Assembly: GCA_964410915.1 (NCBI GenBank)
Contig: CAYPIU010000053.1
Span: 1-9,801, forward strand
DNA from: CAZFJG01 sp964410915
Lineage (GTDB): Bacteria > Synergistota > Synergistia > Synergistales > JAFGMB01
Reading direction: 5' to 3'
DNA length: 9,801 bases
The translations under genes were made by a program, and so were the position numbers. The notes beneath the pieces are model-generated. The model saw nothing but the letters and a program-made list of their open reading frames with translations. It had not been told where the DNA came from and ran no database searches. Every line of letters begins with the position of its first letter. The stretch's first letter is position 1. This document shows positions 1 to 6,015 of the stretch, one piece after another.

Positions 1-79
1 AATTTCTTCTGGCTCGCTCGGTACCCGTTATTACCTATAATTCTGTCAAGGTTCTTAGCCACCGCTCTCGAGCGGCGCG
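1..79 (-). ncRNA. 5' leader of a ribosomal RNA operon (partial)
   Basis: Read on the minus strand, this GC-rich stretch follows a strong rRNA-type promoter and holds a small hairpin (CCGCT/AGCGG arms, 62-75). It then has a boxA-like segment, AAGAACCTTGACAG (56-43), and an A/G-rich GAGCGAGCCAGAAG tract at the edge. This resembles the antiterminated leaders found shortly before 16S rRNA in many bacteria. The 16S gene itself would begin off the left end, so the call rests on promoter and leader resemblance only. A short open frame from an ATG at 95 is basic and family-less, and I do not treat it as a gene. Confidence 0.55.
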
Positions 80-85
80 AGGGGT

Positions 86-113
86 ATCTTACCATTTCCA
101 AAACAGAAGTCAA
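86..113 (-). promoter_or_regulatory. Probable rRNA operon promoter (minus strand)
   Basis: The minus strand reads TTGACT (113-108), a 16-bp spacer and TAAGAT (91-86). A TG one base upstream of the -10 makes it an extended -10. A GC-rich discriminator (ACCCCTCGCGCC) follows, as is typical of stringently controlled rRNA promoters. The expected start is near 79-80. The -35 matches consensus at 5 of 6 bases and the -10 at 4 of 6. Confidence 0.6.
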
Positions 114-118
114 CCCCG

Positions 119-150
119 AAAAAAGATATTTTTTTATAAATTTTTTTCAG
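119..150 (-). promoter_or_regulatory. UP element of the rRNA-type promoter
   Basis: A nearly pure A/T stretch (119-147, one G) lies directly upstream of the -35. With a start near 79-80 it covers about -40 to -60, where the RNA polymerase alpha C-terminal domain contacts UP elements. It overlaps the 3' end of the kinase remnant, so the remnant's end and the promoter share bases. Confidence 0.5.
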
Positions 151-335
151 GCTGATTTCTGCCGTTTATTAAACCCCTGATCTTTCTTCTAAATGCTCGG
201 CTATAACAGGAAATATGCTTAAAGGAGGTACTTATCCCACTCCTGGAATTTATCTGGATAAAACACAGAAAAAGCATTGAATAACTGCCCTTTGCCAACA
301 CACGAAGGTCCTGATACAACAAGCAATCTACCCAT
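134..335 (-). pseudogene. Guanylate-kinase-like remnant, frameshifted and truncated
   Basis: From an ATG at 335, preceded by an AAAGGA Shine-Dalgarno eight bases upstream, the minus strand encodes MGRLLVVSGPSCVGKG and continues to a TAA at 221-219 (38 codons). GPSCVGKG is a P-loop of the guanylate kinase family. The neighbouring frame, ending at 134, carries on with ISCYSRAFRRKIRG, which resembles the next conserved Gmk block (S-x-T/S-R-x-P-R-x-G-E-x-x-G). One frame change near 220-230 would join the two. Gmk is about 200 residues, and only the first ~65 are represented before the rRNA promoter begins. The catalytic C-terminal part is absent, so it cannot be a working kinase. The second half is diverged, and a short real peptide cannot be fully excluded. 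Confidence 0.6.
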
Positions 336-410
336 CAGATCAATCCTTTTTACTAAACTCGGTATTTTACTATTTAAGATGTCAGCTCTATGTCGTGGTA
401 ATAGGATATC

Positions 411-446
411 ACAAAAAGAGGGACTTTAGAAAGTCCCTCTTTTTGT
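411..446 (-). terminator. Intrinsic terminator after proS, probably bidirectional
   Basis: The arms at 411-427 and 430-446 are perfectly complementary over 17 bp around a 2-base centre. The G/C core is GAGGGACTTT/AAAGTCCCTC, flanked by A and T runs. On the minus strand it lies 30 bp past the proS stop and ends in TCTTTTTGT. The T-rich + side would work in the other direction too. Confidence 0.85.
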
Positions 447-475
447 TTTGATCTTTTATTCAGCTCAAACAATTT

Positions 476-1915
476 TTAGTATGACTTTGCAAATATTGCC
501 ATTCTGGCATTCTCTCTGCCAGTCATAAAACAGGTTCCTTTAGAGTCATCTTCGAGAGGGAAACAGCGAACTGTAGCACCAGTAGATTCCTTTATCGCTT
601 TCTCGTCTTCGACGTTTCCTGCGAAATATGCTCTTATAAAACCGCCCTTTTCTTCCAGAGTGGATTTAAAATCCTCCATATTGTTAACTGTATATGTATT
701 TGCTTCCCTGAATAGATAAGCTCTCTCGAAAAGGTTTTTCTGGATCTCCTCAAGTATCTCTGGTACCAATGCTTCTATAGCGTCAAGGTCGAGCATTCGC
801 TTTTCTCCAGTATCCCTTCTTACAGACATTACCGCATTCTTCTCAAGGTCTCTTTCCCCAATTTCAAGCCTTAGAGGAACTCCCTTCTGAAGATGATAAA
901 AGAACCTGTCACCTGGTCTCATATAGAACCTTTTATCAACATGAACGAACAATCCGCCCAGTCTTTTATTTAGCTTTTCGGCCAGATCTTCTGCCACAGG
1001 AACAATCTTTTCGTTCAAGACATCCTCTGATCTGCTGATCGGCAGTATTACAACTTTTGTTGGCGCTACTCTGGGAGGAATTACCAGCCCGTCATCATCG
1101 GAATGCGTCATTATCAATGCACCGATAAGCCTGGTAGAAACTCCCCAACTTGTTGTCCAGGCATTTTCAACTTCAAGATCTTTATTCTGGAACTTTATGT
1201 CAAAAGCTTTGGCAAAGTTTTGTCCCAGAAAATGGCTTGTACCGGCCTGAAGAGCTTTTTTATCACTCATCATACCTTCACAGGTATATGTGTTCTCAGC
1301 TCCAGGAAAACGTTCTCCTGCTGACTTTTCGCCTGCTATAACAGGAAGTGCAAGGATATCTGCCATTATGGACCTGTATACCTCAAGCATCTTGAGGGTT
1401 TCTTCCATGGCCTCATCCCTTGTAGCATGGGCAGTATGACCTTCCTGCCAGAGAAACTCCGAGGTACGCAGAAAAAGCCTTGGACGTTTCTCCCATCTCA
1501 TTACGTTCGCCCACTGATTGATCAATATCGGAAGATCACGCCAGGACTGTATCCACTTGCTGTACATATGCCCGATAACAGTCTCAGAAGTAGGCCTTAC
1601 TACTAAAGGTTCTTCAAGTTCATCTCCCCCTGCATGAGTAACAACAGCACATTCAGGGGCAAAGCCCTCTACATGCTCTGCCTCTTTCTCAAGAAATGAA
1701 TTAGGTATCAAAAGAGGGAAATATGCATTAACGTGACCTGTTTCCTTGAATCTGTTATCAAAATGATCTCTTATAGACTCCCACAAAGAATATCCTGTAG
1801 GGCGAATGATCATACAGCCTCTTACAGGAGCATAATCAGCCAGTTCTGCAACCTTGATAATGTCAAGATACCACTGTGAATAATCTTCTTCTCGTGAAGT
1901 AATATTTCTTGCCAT
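476..1915 (-). CDS. proS: Prolyl-tRNA synthetase, eukaryote/archaeal type
   Basis: Cytoplasmic class II aminoacyl-tRNA synthetase that charges tRNA-Pro with proline using ATP. The protein of about 479 residues opens with ITSREEDYSQWYLD, typical of the short ProS form that lacks the bacterial editing insertion. PTSE lies near residues 108-111. Motif 2 is RWEKRPRLFLRTSEFLWQEG (about 140-159), and a motif 3 region with GLVIPPRVAPTK precedes the anticodon-binding domain. The C-terminus ends MAIFAKSY with the terminal Tyr usual in this type. An ATG at 1921 directly abuts the AGAGAGGA ribosome-binding site, so the ATG at 1915, six bases after it, is the better start. It appears monocistronic, bounded by a terminator. 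Key residues look intact. Confidence 0.95.
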   Translation of the reverse strand: MARNITSREEDYSQWYLDIIKVAELADYAPVRGCMIIRPTGYSLWESIRDHFDNRFKETGHVNAYFPLLIPNSFLEKEAEHVEGFAPECAVVTHAGGDELEEPLVVRPTSETVIGHMYSKWIQSWRDLPILINQWANVMRWEKRPRLFLRTSEFLWQEGHTAHATRDEAMEETLKMLEVYRSIMADILALPVIAGEKSAGERFPGAENTYTCEGMMSDKKALQAGTSHFLGQNFAKAFDIKFQNKDLEVENAWTTSWGVSTRLIGALIMTHSDDDGLVIPPRVAPTKVVILPISRSEDVLNEKIVPVAEDLAEKLNKRLGGLFVHVDKRFYMRPGDRFFYHLQKGVPLRLEIGERDLEKNAVMSVRRDTGEKRMLDLDAIEALVPEILEEIQKNLFERAYLFREANTYTVNNMEDFKSTLEEKGGFIRAYFAGNVEDEKAIKESTGATVRCFPLEDDSKGTCFMTGRENARMAIFAKSY

Positions 1916-1997
1916 TTTCATTCCTCTCTAACTTTCAGAATTTTTCGCGGGGGGCACAATACAAAACCCTCACAACTTAAACACAAACATGTTAGGT

Positions 1998-2027
1998 ATT
2001 TTAGTGCTTAAGTCCATAAACATGCAA
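1998..2027 (-). promoter_or_regulatory. Possible proS promoter
   Basis: On the minus strand TTGCAT (2027-2022), an 18-bp spacer and TAAAAT (2003-1998) give a fair -10 and a weak -35. The 5' leader would be about 75 nt. The 230-bp gap between proS and the ClC gene holds no other convincing signal, and I see no T-box-like stem set. Confidence 0.3.
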
Positions 2028-2139
2028 GTAATCGCAATTTCATCAAGAAACCGGTTACAAGTTAATTTGCGGATCAAAGTCAGTTAACTTTATTATCAAA
2101 GTAGAGGATTAATGTTCACTAAGAGGTTTTGCTAATGAA

Positions 2140-2151
2140 CGGGAATTCCCG
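2140..2151 (-). terminator. Palindrome after the ClC stop, possible weak terminator
   Basis: CGGGAATTCCCG is a perfect 12-bp palindrome just after the TAG of the ClC gene. On the minus strand it is followed by TTCATT, so the T tract is poor. It may be a weak terminator or a 3'-end-protecting hairpin. Confidence 0.3.
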
Positions 2152-2152
2152 C

Positions 2153-3529
2153 CTATTTATTTCCCCAGTCGGATCTTTTTACCATTAAAGCAATTTTTTT
2201 CCATAAAGAAAAGATCTTGAGTTCCCATATGTGCAGATCGAGACGGGCTCTTTCTATAGGAACCTGGTGCTCAAAGGTTATAACGGGAGATTTCGGACGA
2301 GCGAGAACCTGGCTTGGATAAACACTCCTGTGCCCACTGACAAAAAAGGCTGTGATCGAAGTTATGGCCGCTATCGCTGCCATATCTCCACCAAAGATCT
2401 CTATTGCCATTATTGTTGCAGCAACTGGTGTATTGGCACAGGCTGCCAACACGGCAATAAAACCGAGAGGCCCGTACAGGAGTGGGTTAAGGCCAAAGAG
2501 ATTTGCAAAAGTTATCCCGGAAGTAGCACCTATGAAAAATATTGGCGTAACTATTCCCCCGCTACCTCCACAGCTTAGGGTAATACTTGTGATCAGTGAT
2601 TTCCACAGAAATGCAAACATAGGTACATCATTACCTTTTATAGCAGAAAAGATAACGTTACTCCCAAGACCAAGATAATCTGTCCCTATAAACAAAGTCA
2701 GACCAAGTATTAAAGCCCCGCCAAGCAGAGCCTTTGACATAAGATTCATCTTGAGTTTATTAAAAAGTTTTTCGGTTAATGTAAGAACCTCGATGTGAGT
2801 AAGTGCAACCATTCCAAAGAATACACCCGCTGCGATCAAGATCAGAAAAGAAGGCATTGTAAACGATTCGGGAATACATGAAAGGGAAAAAGCAAAATAA
2901 CTCAAACCTATATGTTTGGCAACCTGATAAGAAACAACACCGCTAATAAGTGATGGGAGCATTACATCATAGAACATCTGACCTATATAGAGGACTTCCA
3001 GACCAAAGATCGCACCGGCTATTGGAGTTCCGAAAACTGCAGCAAAACCGGCAGAAATACCGCATACTACAAGTTTTTCCCTGTCAACTTTGTTAAACCT
3101 CAATGTCTGTGCAAAAACAGAAGTCAGCCCCGCTCCGATCTGGGCTGCAGGCCCCTCTTTACCTGCAGAGCCTCCAGAAGCAAGTGTTATAATTGTTGTC
3201 ACAAGCTTTACTGGAATAACCTTTATATCTATCCAGCCGGATTTTTCGTGAATTGCCGCTATAACCTTTTCGGTACCATGCCCTCTTGCATCCGGAGCAA
3301 AATAATATATGGACAGCGTACTCACTACAAGACCGATCGGCAGGAGAAAAAAATAAGCTTTTTCAGGAAGCATTGAAACATAGTGGATAGAAGCCTCGAG
3401 GCTGAGGATGAAAAAAGCGGTCATTCCACCAACAACTGTTCCTGCAATTATGGCAAGGACGACCCATTTGACAAGGGCATAAGCCAGGATAAACTGTTCT
3501 TTCGCGATATTTTCAAATCTTTGTTTCAG
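2153..3529 (-). CDS. ClC-family chloride channel or transporter, start site disrupted
   Basis: Polytopic inner-membrane protein moving chloride or related anions. Numbered from the internal ATG at 3424 (423 residues), it shows GHGTEKV (48-54, at the GSGIP position), GKEGP (88-92) with the gating Glu at 90, GGIVTP in the third selectivity region and the late SGHRSVYPSQ. In PIAGAIFGLEVL the residue aligning with the proton glutamate of E. coli ClC (E203) is Val, as in many chloride channels, so a channel is possible. The ATG at 3424 cuts the first membrane helix in half. The frame stays open upstream and encodes the missing part (KWVVLAIIAGTVVGG), back to an in-frame TGA at 3538-3536. No ATG, GTG or TTG lies in that extension. 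CTG at 3529, nine bases after GGAG, is my provisional start. A lost base in ATGTCCTG is equally likely. Confidence 0.85.
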   Translation of the reverse strand: MKQRFENIAKEQFILAYALVKWVVLAIIAGTVVGGMTAFFILSLEASIHYVSMLPEKAYFFLLPIGLVVSTLSIYYFAPDARGHGTEKVIAAIHEKSGWIDIKVIPVKLVTTIITLASGGSAGKEGPAAQIGAGLTSVFAQTLRFNKVDREKLVVCGISAGFAAVFGTPIAGAIFGLEVLYIGQMFYDVMLPSLISGVVSYQVAKHIGLSYFAFSLSCIPESFTMPSFLILIAAGVFFGMVALTHIEVLTLTEKLFNKLKMNLMSKALLGGALILGLTLFIGTDYLGLGSNVIFSAIKGNDVPMFAFLWKSLITSITLSCGGSGGIVTPIFFIGATSGITFANLFGLNPLLYGPLGFIAVLAACANTPVAATIMAIEIFGGDMAAIAAITSITAFFVSGHRSVYPSQVLARPKSPVITFEHQVPIERARLDLHIWELKIFSLWKKIALMVKRSDWGNK

Positions 3530-3552
3530 GACATATCACTCCAACGGCGGCA

Positions 3553-3600
3553 TAAAAAAAAGACACCCTCATAAATCTTAAATCTGAGACAGGAGGGCCT
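3553..3600 (-). terminator. Possible terminator after the acyltransferase/RuvC-fold unit
   Basis: On the minus strand CCCTC (3597-3593) can pair with GAGGG (3570-3566) across a long A/T-rich loop, with an eight-T run at 3561-3554 just after. The T run is convincing but the stem is short. It lies about 90 bp past the stop at 3685 and directly before the ClC start region. Confidence 0.35.
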
Positions 3601-3684
3601 CTTGAGTAAACCAACTGAATCTCATGAGAATACTATCACAAACCACAACCTCTCTGCAAAGAAATTTCATTAATTTCTAAAAGA

Positions 3685-4140
3685 TCAAAGATCTGCTTCT
3701 TTTCCTTCAAGGAAGACCTTTACGATCTGCCATGCGGCAAGATCATCAATATCTCTCGGGGGCAGCTGGAGAAGGAAGGGGAAAATCCTCCTTAGAAATC
3801 CTGGCCTATGGATCTTCCAGTATAACCAGCGTGCTTGAATAGTAGTGTTCTTTTCATCGACTTCAATCGGAGATATATCCCTTGCTGAAAGCTCACTGAT
3901 GATCTGAGAACTGGTTGTTCCACTTCCCACAATAATTTTTTCAATGCCAGTAAAGTCCTTAATATCAATGGTTCCTTCTATTAGACTTTTTCCCAGTTCT
4001 CCAATAGCTGAAAATGCCATAATTTCTGCAATACTGGAAGGCAGATAACCTCTAAAGATGCCAGAAGCTTTCAATGAACCTGTTTTATCCACAAGCGCCC
4101 AACCAGTTTTATCTTTTCCAGGATCTATGCCTATATACAT
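3685..4140 (-). CDS. RuvC/YqgF-like RNase H-fold protein
   Basis: A 151-residue soluble protein with the layout of the YqgF/RuvC branch of the RNase H fold. It opens MYIGIDPGKDKTGWALVD, giving the first catalytic Asp at D6. EKIIVGSGTTS (about 67-77) matches the central strand and glycine turn. VDEKNTTIQAR (94-104) matches the YqgF VDE-TT block, and DIDDLAAW (130-137) the C-terminal acidic helix. Relatives process 16S rRNA ends or cut Holliday junctions, and which applies here cannot be told. The ATG at 4140 lies 2 bp after the acyltransferase stop, with GGAG seven bases upstream. An in-frame ATG at 4212 would overlap that gene by 70 bp and is rejected. It is probably translationally coupled to the upstream gene. 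Confidence 0.72.
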   Translation of the reverse strand: MYIGIDPGKDKTGWALVDKTGSLKASGIFRGYLPSSIAEIMAFSAIGELGKSLIEGTIDIKDFTGIEKIIVGSGTTSSQIISELSARDISPIEVDEKNTTIQARWLYWKIHRPGFLRRIFPFLLQLPPRDIDDLAAWQIVKVFLEGKEADL

Positions 4141-4142
4141 AT

Positions 4143-5024
4143 TCAATCTCCGATCGTAGATGCCCATCTTGAATATAGCCACATCCATTGCCCTGGGTAT
4201 TTTTCTATCCATTCGCTGAGGACGCTGTTTGCCTCAATAACAGATCTCTCGATATCAGAACCAGAATCATTCCCCGATGGATACTCCAGTTGAGGCAGGA
4301 TATACAGATCATGATGTATCCCGTCTTCTCTTCTGATCATAAAGACCGGTACGACGGGACTTCCAAACCTGGAAGACATTTTGAATGGACCGTAAGGAGT
4401 ACTGGCTGGCAAACCAAGAAACGGTGCAATTATCCCCTTTTGCCTTACATCCTGGTCGATAAGCACTCCAAGGATCTGTTTTTCCCTGAGACAACGAAGA
4501 GCAGATTTCAGATCAAACCCACGGCTAATTGTATGAACACCATAAAGTTTTCTTGTGTGTATTATCAGGTCAGTAATCCTCTCATCTCTCTGTTCAGCAC
4601 CTATAGCTTTCATAGGATAACCTCTGGAGGCTACATAAGCTGCAAGCATTTCCCAATTTCCAATATGAGCTGTAAGAAAGATAACCCCTTTGTTCCTGGA
4701 AAAAGCATCTTTCAGGTTTTCTTCTCCATGAAACTCGATCAGCTCATCAAGATCAAGCTTCTTACTGGACATCCGCAATATTTCAGCAACTGAACGGCCC
4801 AGATTCGAATATGAGTCCCTGACGATCTTTCTGGCAGTGGTTACACCAACACCGAGCGCTTTTACAGCTCTCATTTCCGCTGCATCCACTTTTTTCCTGC
4901 TGAAAAACCAGAGCAGTTTACCAATGTAACTTCCAATTGTAATAGATAGTTTCAAAGGCAGATTTGAGAAAAGCCACCTGAAAATACATAAGAGTAACCA
5001 TATAAGTTGTTTTGAAGATCTCAA
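4143..5024 (-). CDS. Lipid A biosynthesis (LpxL/HtrB-type) lysophospholipid acyltransferase
   Basis: Membrane-associated acyltransferase of the LpxL/LpxM family, which adds secondary acyl chains to lipid A precursors at the inner membrane. The 293 residues match the family's usual ~300. A hydrophobic N-terminal segment (about 8-40) anchors it. HIGNWE (120-125) is the family's H-x4-E/D catalytic motif. LIDQDVRQKGIIAPFLG (188-204) is the second conserved block, and PGQWMWLYSRW near the end is the typical C-terminal signature. The start is a TTG at 5024 behind a GGGGGA ribosome-binding site; the nearby ATG at 5032 is out of frame. It is the first gene of a two-gene unit. Its presence implies lipid A, but the acyl donor and position are unknown. 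Some relatives act on phosphatidylinositol mannosides, which seems unlikely here. Confidence 0.88.
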   Translation of the reverse strand: MRSSKQLIWLLLCIFRWLFSNLPLKLSITIGSYIGKLLWFFSRKKVDAAEMRAVKALGVGVTTARKIVRDSYSNLGRSVAEILRMSSKKLDLDELIEFHGEENLKDAFSRNKGVIFLTAHIGNWEMLAAYVASRGYPMKAIGAEQRDERITDLIIHTRKLYGVHTISRGFDLKSALRCLREKQILGVLIDQDVRQKGIIAPFLGLPASTPYGPFKMSSRFGSPVVPVFMIRREDGIHHDLYILPQLEYPSGNDSGSDIERSVIEANSVLSEWIEKYPGQWMWLYSRWASTIGD

Positions 5025-5056
5025 GAACTCATTCCCCCGAAAATAAACTACGGTAG

Positions 5057-5062
5057 ATTATA
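5057..5062 (-). promoter_or_regulatory. Possible -10 element for the acyltransferase unit
   Basis: The minus strand shows TATAAT within GGTATATAATCT, 33 bp upstream of the TTG start. No good -35 is seen at the usual distance. The A/T-rich divergent gap (5025-5135) must supply promoters in both directions. Confidence 0.35.
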
Positions 5063-5096
5063 TACCCAAATGATTTTAATATCTTTTTTTTTAAGC

Positions 5097-5110
5097 TATA
5101 CTTAAAGTAT
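5097..5110 (+). promoter_or_regulatory. Candidate -10 and operator-like dyad upstream of the UspA gene
   Basis: TATACT (5097-5102) is a plausible -10 and overlaps the perfect dyad ATACTT-a-AAGTAT (5098-5110). The start codon is 26 bp further on, behind a GGGAGG ribosome-binding site at 5120-5125. No clear -35 is present. A dyad over a -10 is a common repressor-site layout, but this one is short and A/T-rich. Confidence 0.3.
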
Positions 5111-5135
5111 CAGAATATTTGGGAGGTGCTGAATA

Positions 5136-5939
5136 ATGCTTACAAGAATACTATACCCTATAGATCTTTCACCAGGATCCCAGAATGGTTTATCCTGGGT
5201 GGCGAACAGGGTACTGCAGAAAGAATCTAAACTGGTGGCAGTACACATTGTAGATACTGCTGCGGGAGTTGACACTCCCAGATATGTACATGATGCCAGA
5301 ATAAGTCTGCAGACATTGTGTGACACTATAATAGCTCCCGATATATCATGCAAGATCATTGTCAAAGCCGGTAACATAATGGAAGACCTGCCGGATATCG
5401 CAAACTCTGAAGATTGCTCTTTCGCTATCCTTCCTGCAAAGAAAGGACAAGACCTTACACCACTCGTCAAAAAAATGGCCATTCCACAGTTTCTTCTGAG
5501 ATCCAGAAATGGAGTCTATCCTCAGGAGGACGTTTTTTCACGAATTGTCATAGCTGTAGATCTATCTCCTGAAAGAACAGATTTTCTTCTTTCAAATGTG
5601 AAAGATATTCTGTCGGATTCAGGAATAGATTCAAGAATTACACTGCTTCATGGTGTCCCGCTTGAAGATGCTCAGGAATCCCAGAATATTGTTAATGCAG
5701 CAACTAATGCTCTGGAAGAAGTTAAAGAAGAAGTTAAACAATGGAATCCTTCAACTGATTCTGAAATAATTAGTGGCCAGCCTGAAGAGGAGTTACCCGC
5801 GAAAATAGAAAGTCTCGACCCAACTCTTCTTGTGGTGGGACTTGGAGTTCATGGTGAAATGTGGGAACTGATACTGGGAAGTACTGCAGAAGCATTGATC
5901 AACAAGACAACCTGTCCGGTATTGATAATTCCGGCATAA
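5136..5939 (+). CDS. Tandem-domain universal stress protein (UspA family)
   Basis: A cytoplasmic 267-residue protein with two Usp folds. Domain 1 (about 1-123) begins MLTRILYPIDLSPGS, and domain 2 (about 134-267) begins FSRIVIAVDLSPERT. Each start matches the beta-1 and Asp signature of the family. Domain 2 ends VVGLGVHGEMWELILGST (233-250) followed by CPVLIIPA. The family's ATP-binding pattern is G-x2-G-x9-G-S/T. Here the second spacing is seven, so nucleotide binding is plausible but not assured. Domain 1 has lost this loop. Such proteins bind ATP or AMP or act as partners under stress; no specific target is visible. GGGAGG lies ten bases before the ATG. The gene diverges from the acyltransferase unit. 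Confidence 0.88.
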   Translation: MLTRILYPIDLSPGSQNGLSWVANRVLQKESKLVAVHIVDTAAGVDTPRYVHDARISLQTLCDTIIAPDISCKIIVKAGNIMEDLPDIANSEDCSFAILPAKKGQDLTPLVKKMAIPQFLLRSRNGVYPQEDVFSRIVIAVDLSPERTDFLLSNVKDILSDSGIDSRITLLHGVPLEDAQESQNIVNAATNALEEVKEEVKQWNPSTDSEIISGQPEEELPAKIESLDPTLLVVGLGVHGEMWELILGSTAEALINKTTCPVLIIPA

Positions 5940-5953
5940 ACCATAAGCTGCAG

Positions 5954-5982
5954 TTGACACGTATACCCCCTATAGGTATAAT
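5954..5982 (+). promoter_or_regulatory. Consensus sigma-70 promoter of the NapH-like gene
   Basis: TTGACA (5954-5959), a 17-bp spacer and TATAAT (5977-5982) match the consensus at all twelve bases with ideal spacing. Such a promoter would be very strong unless repressed. The start would be near 5989, giving a leader of about 27 nt before the TTG at 6016. It begins 15 bp after the UspA stop, so the Fe-S gene can be expressed independently. Confidence 0.8.
5962..5980 (+). promoter_or_regulatory. CsoR/CstR-like operator dyad inside the promoter spacer
   Basis: TATACC (5962-5967) and GGTATA (5975-5980) are inverted around CCCTATA, and CCTATAGG at the centre is itself a palindrome. A/T ends flanking C and G tracts are the style of operators used by the CsoR family (copper, nickel, formaldehyde or persulfide sensors). 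Placement in the spacer and over the -10 would give repression. No such regulator gene is in the window, so the identity is inference. Confidence 0.45.
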
Positions 5983-6015
5983 TCTTACGAATTATCACAT
6001 ATGGGAGGGTATATA

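Noticed and set aside
1..95. Minus-strand open frame from an ATG at 95 encoding a basic peptide running off the left edge
   Set aside because: It has no ribosome-binding site at proper distance, its ATG lies in the spacer of a likely rRNA promoter, and it resembles no family. The stretch reads better as an rRNA leader.
219..232. Minus-strand TACCTCCTTTAAG resembles the anti-Shine-Dalgarno end of 16S rRNA, and the + strand shows AAAGGAGGT
   Set aside because: There is no start codon at a suitable distance on the + strand and no further 16S similarity around it; likely chance.
134..322. A 62-codon TTG-started minus-strand frame as a stand-alone gene
   Set aside because: Its first half is the wrong frame of the kinase-like segment and there is no ribosome-binding site before the TTG. 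Only its later half has family resemblance.
2231..2678. Two long + strand frames opposite the ClC gene
   Set aside because: They are shadows of the conserved ClC coding sequence with no ribosome-binding site or family match.
4188..4793. A 201-codon + strand frame opposite the acyltransferase gene
   Set aside because: The opposite strand encodes a clear LpxL-type enzyme with all motifs. The shadow product is low in family-like features.
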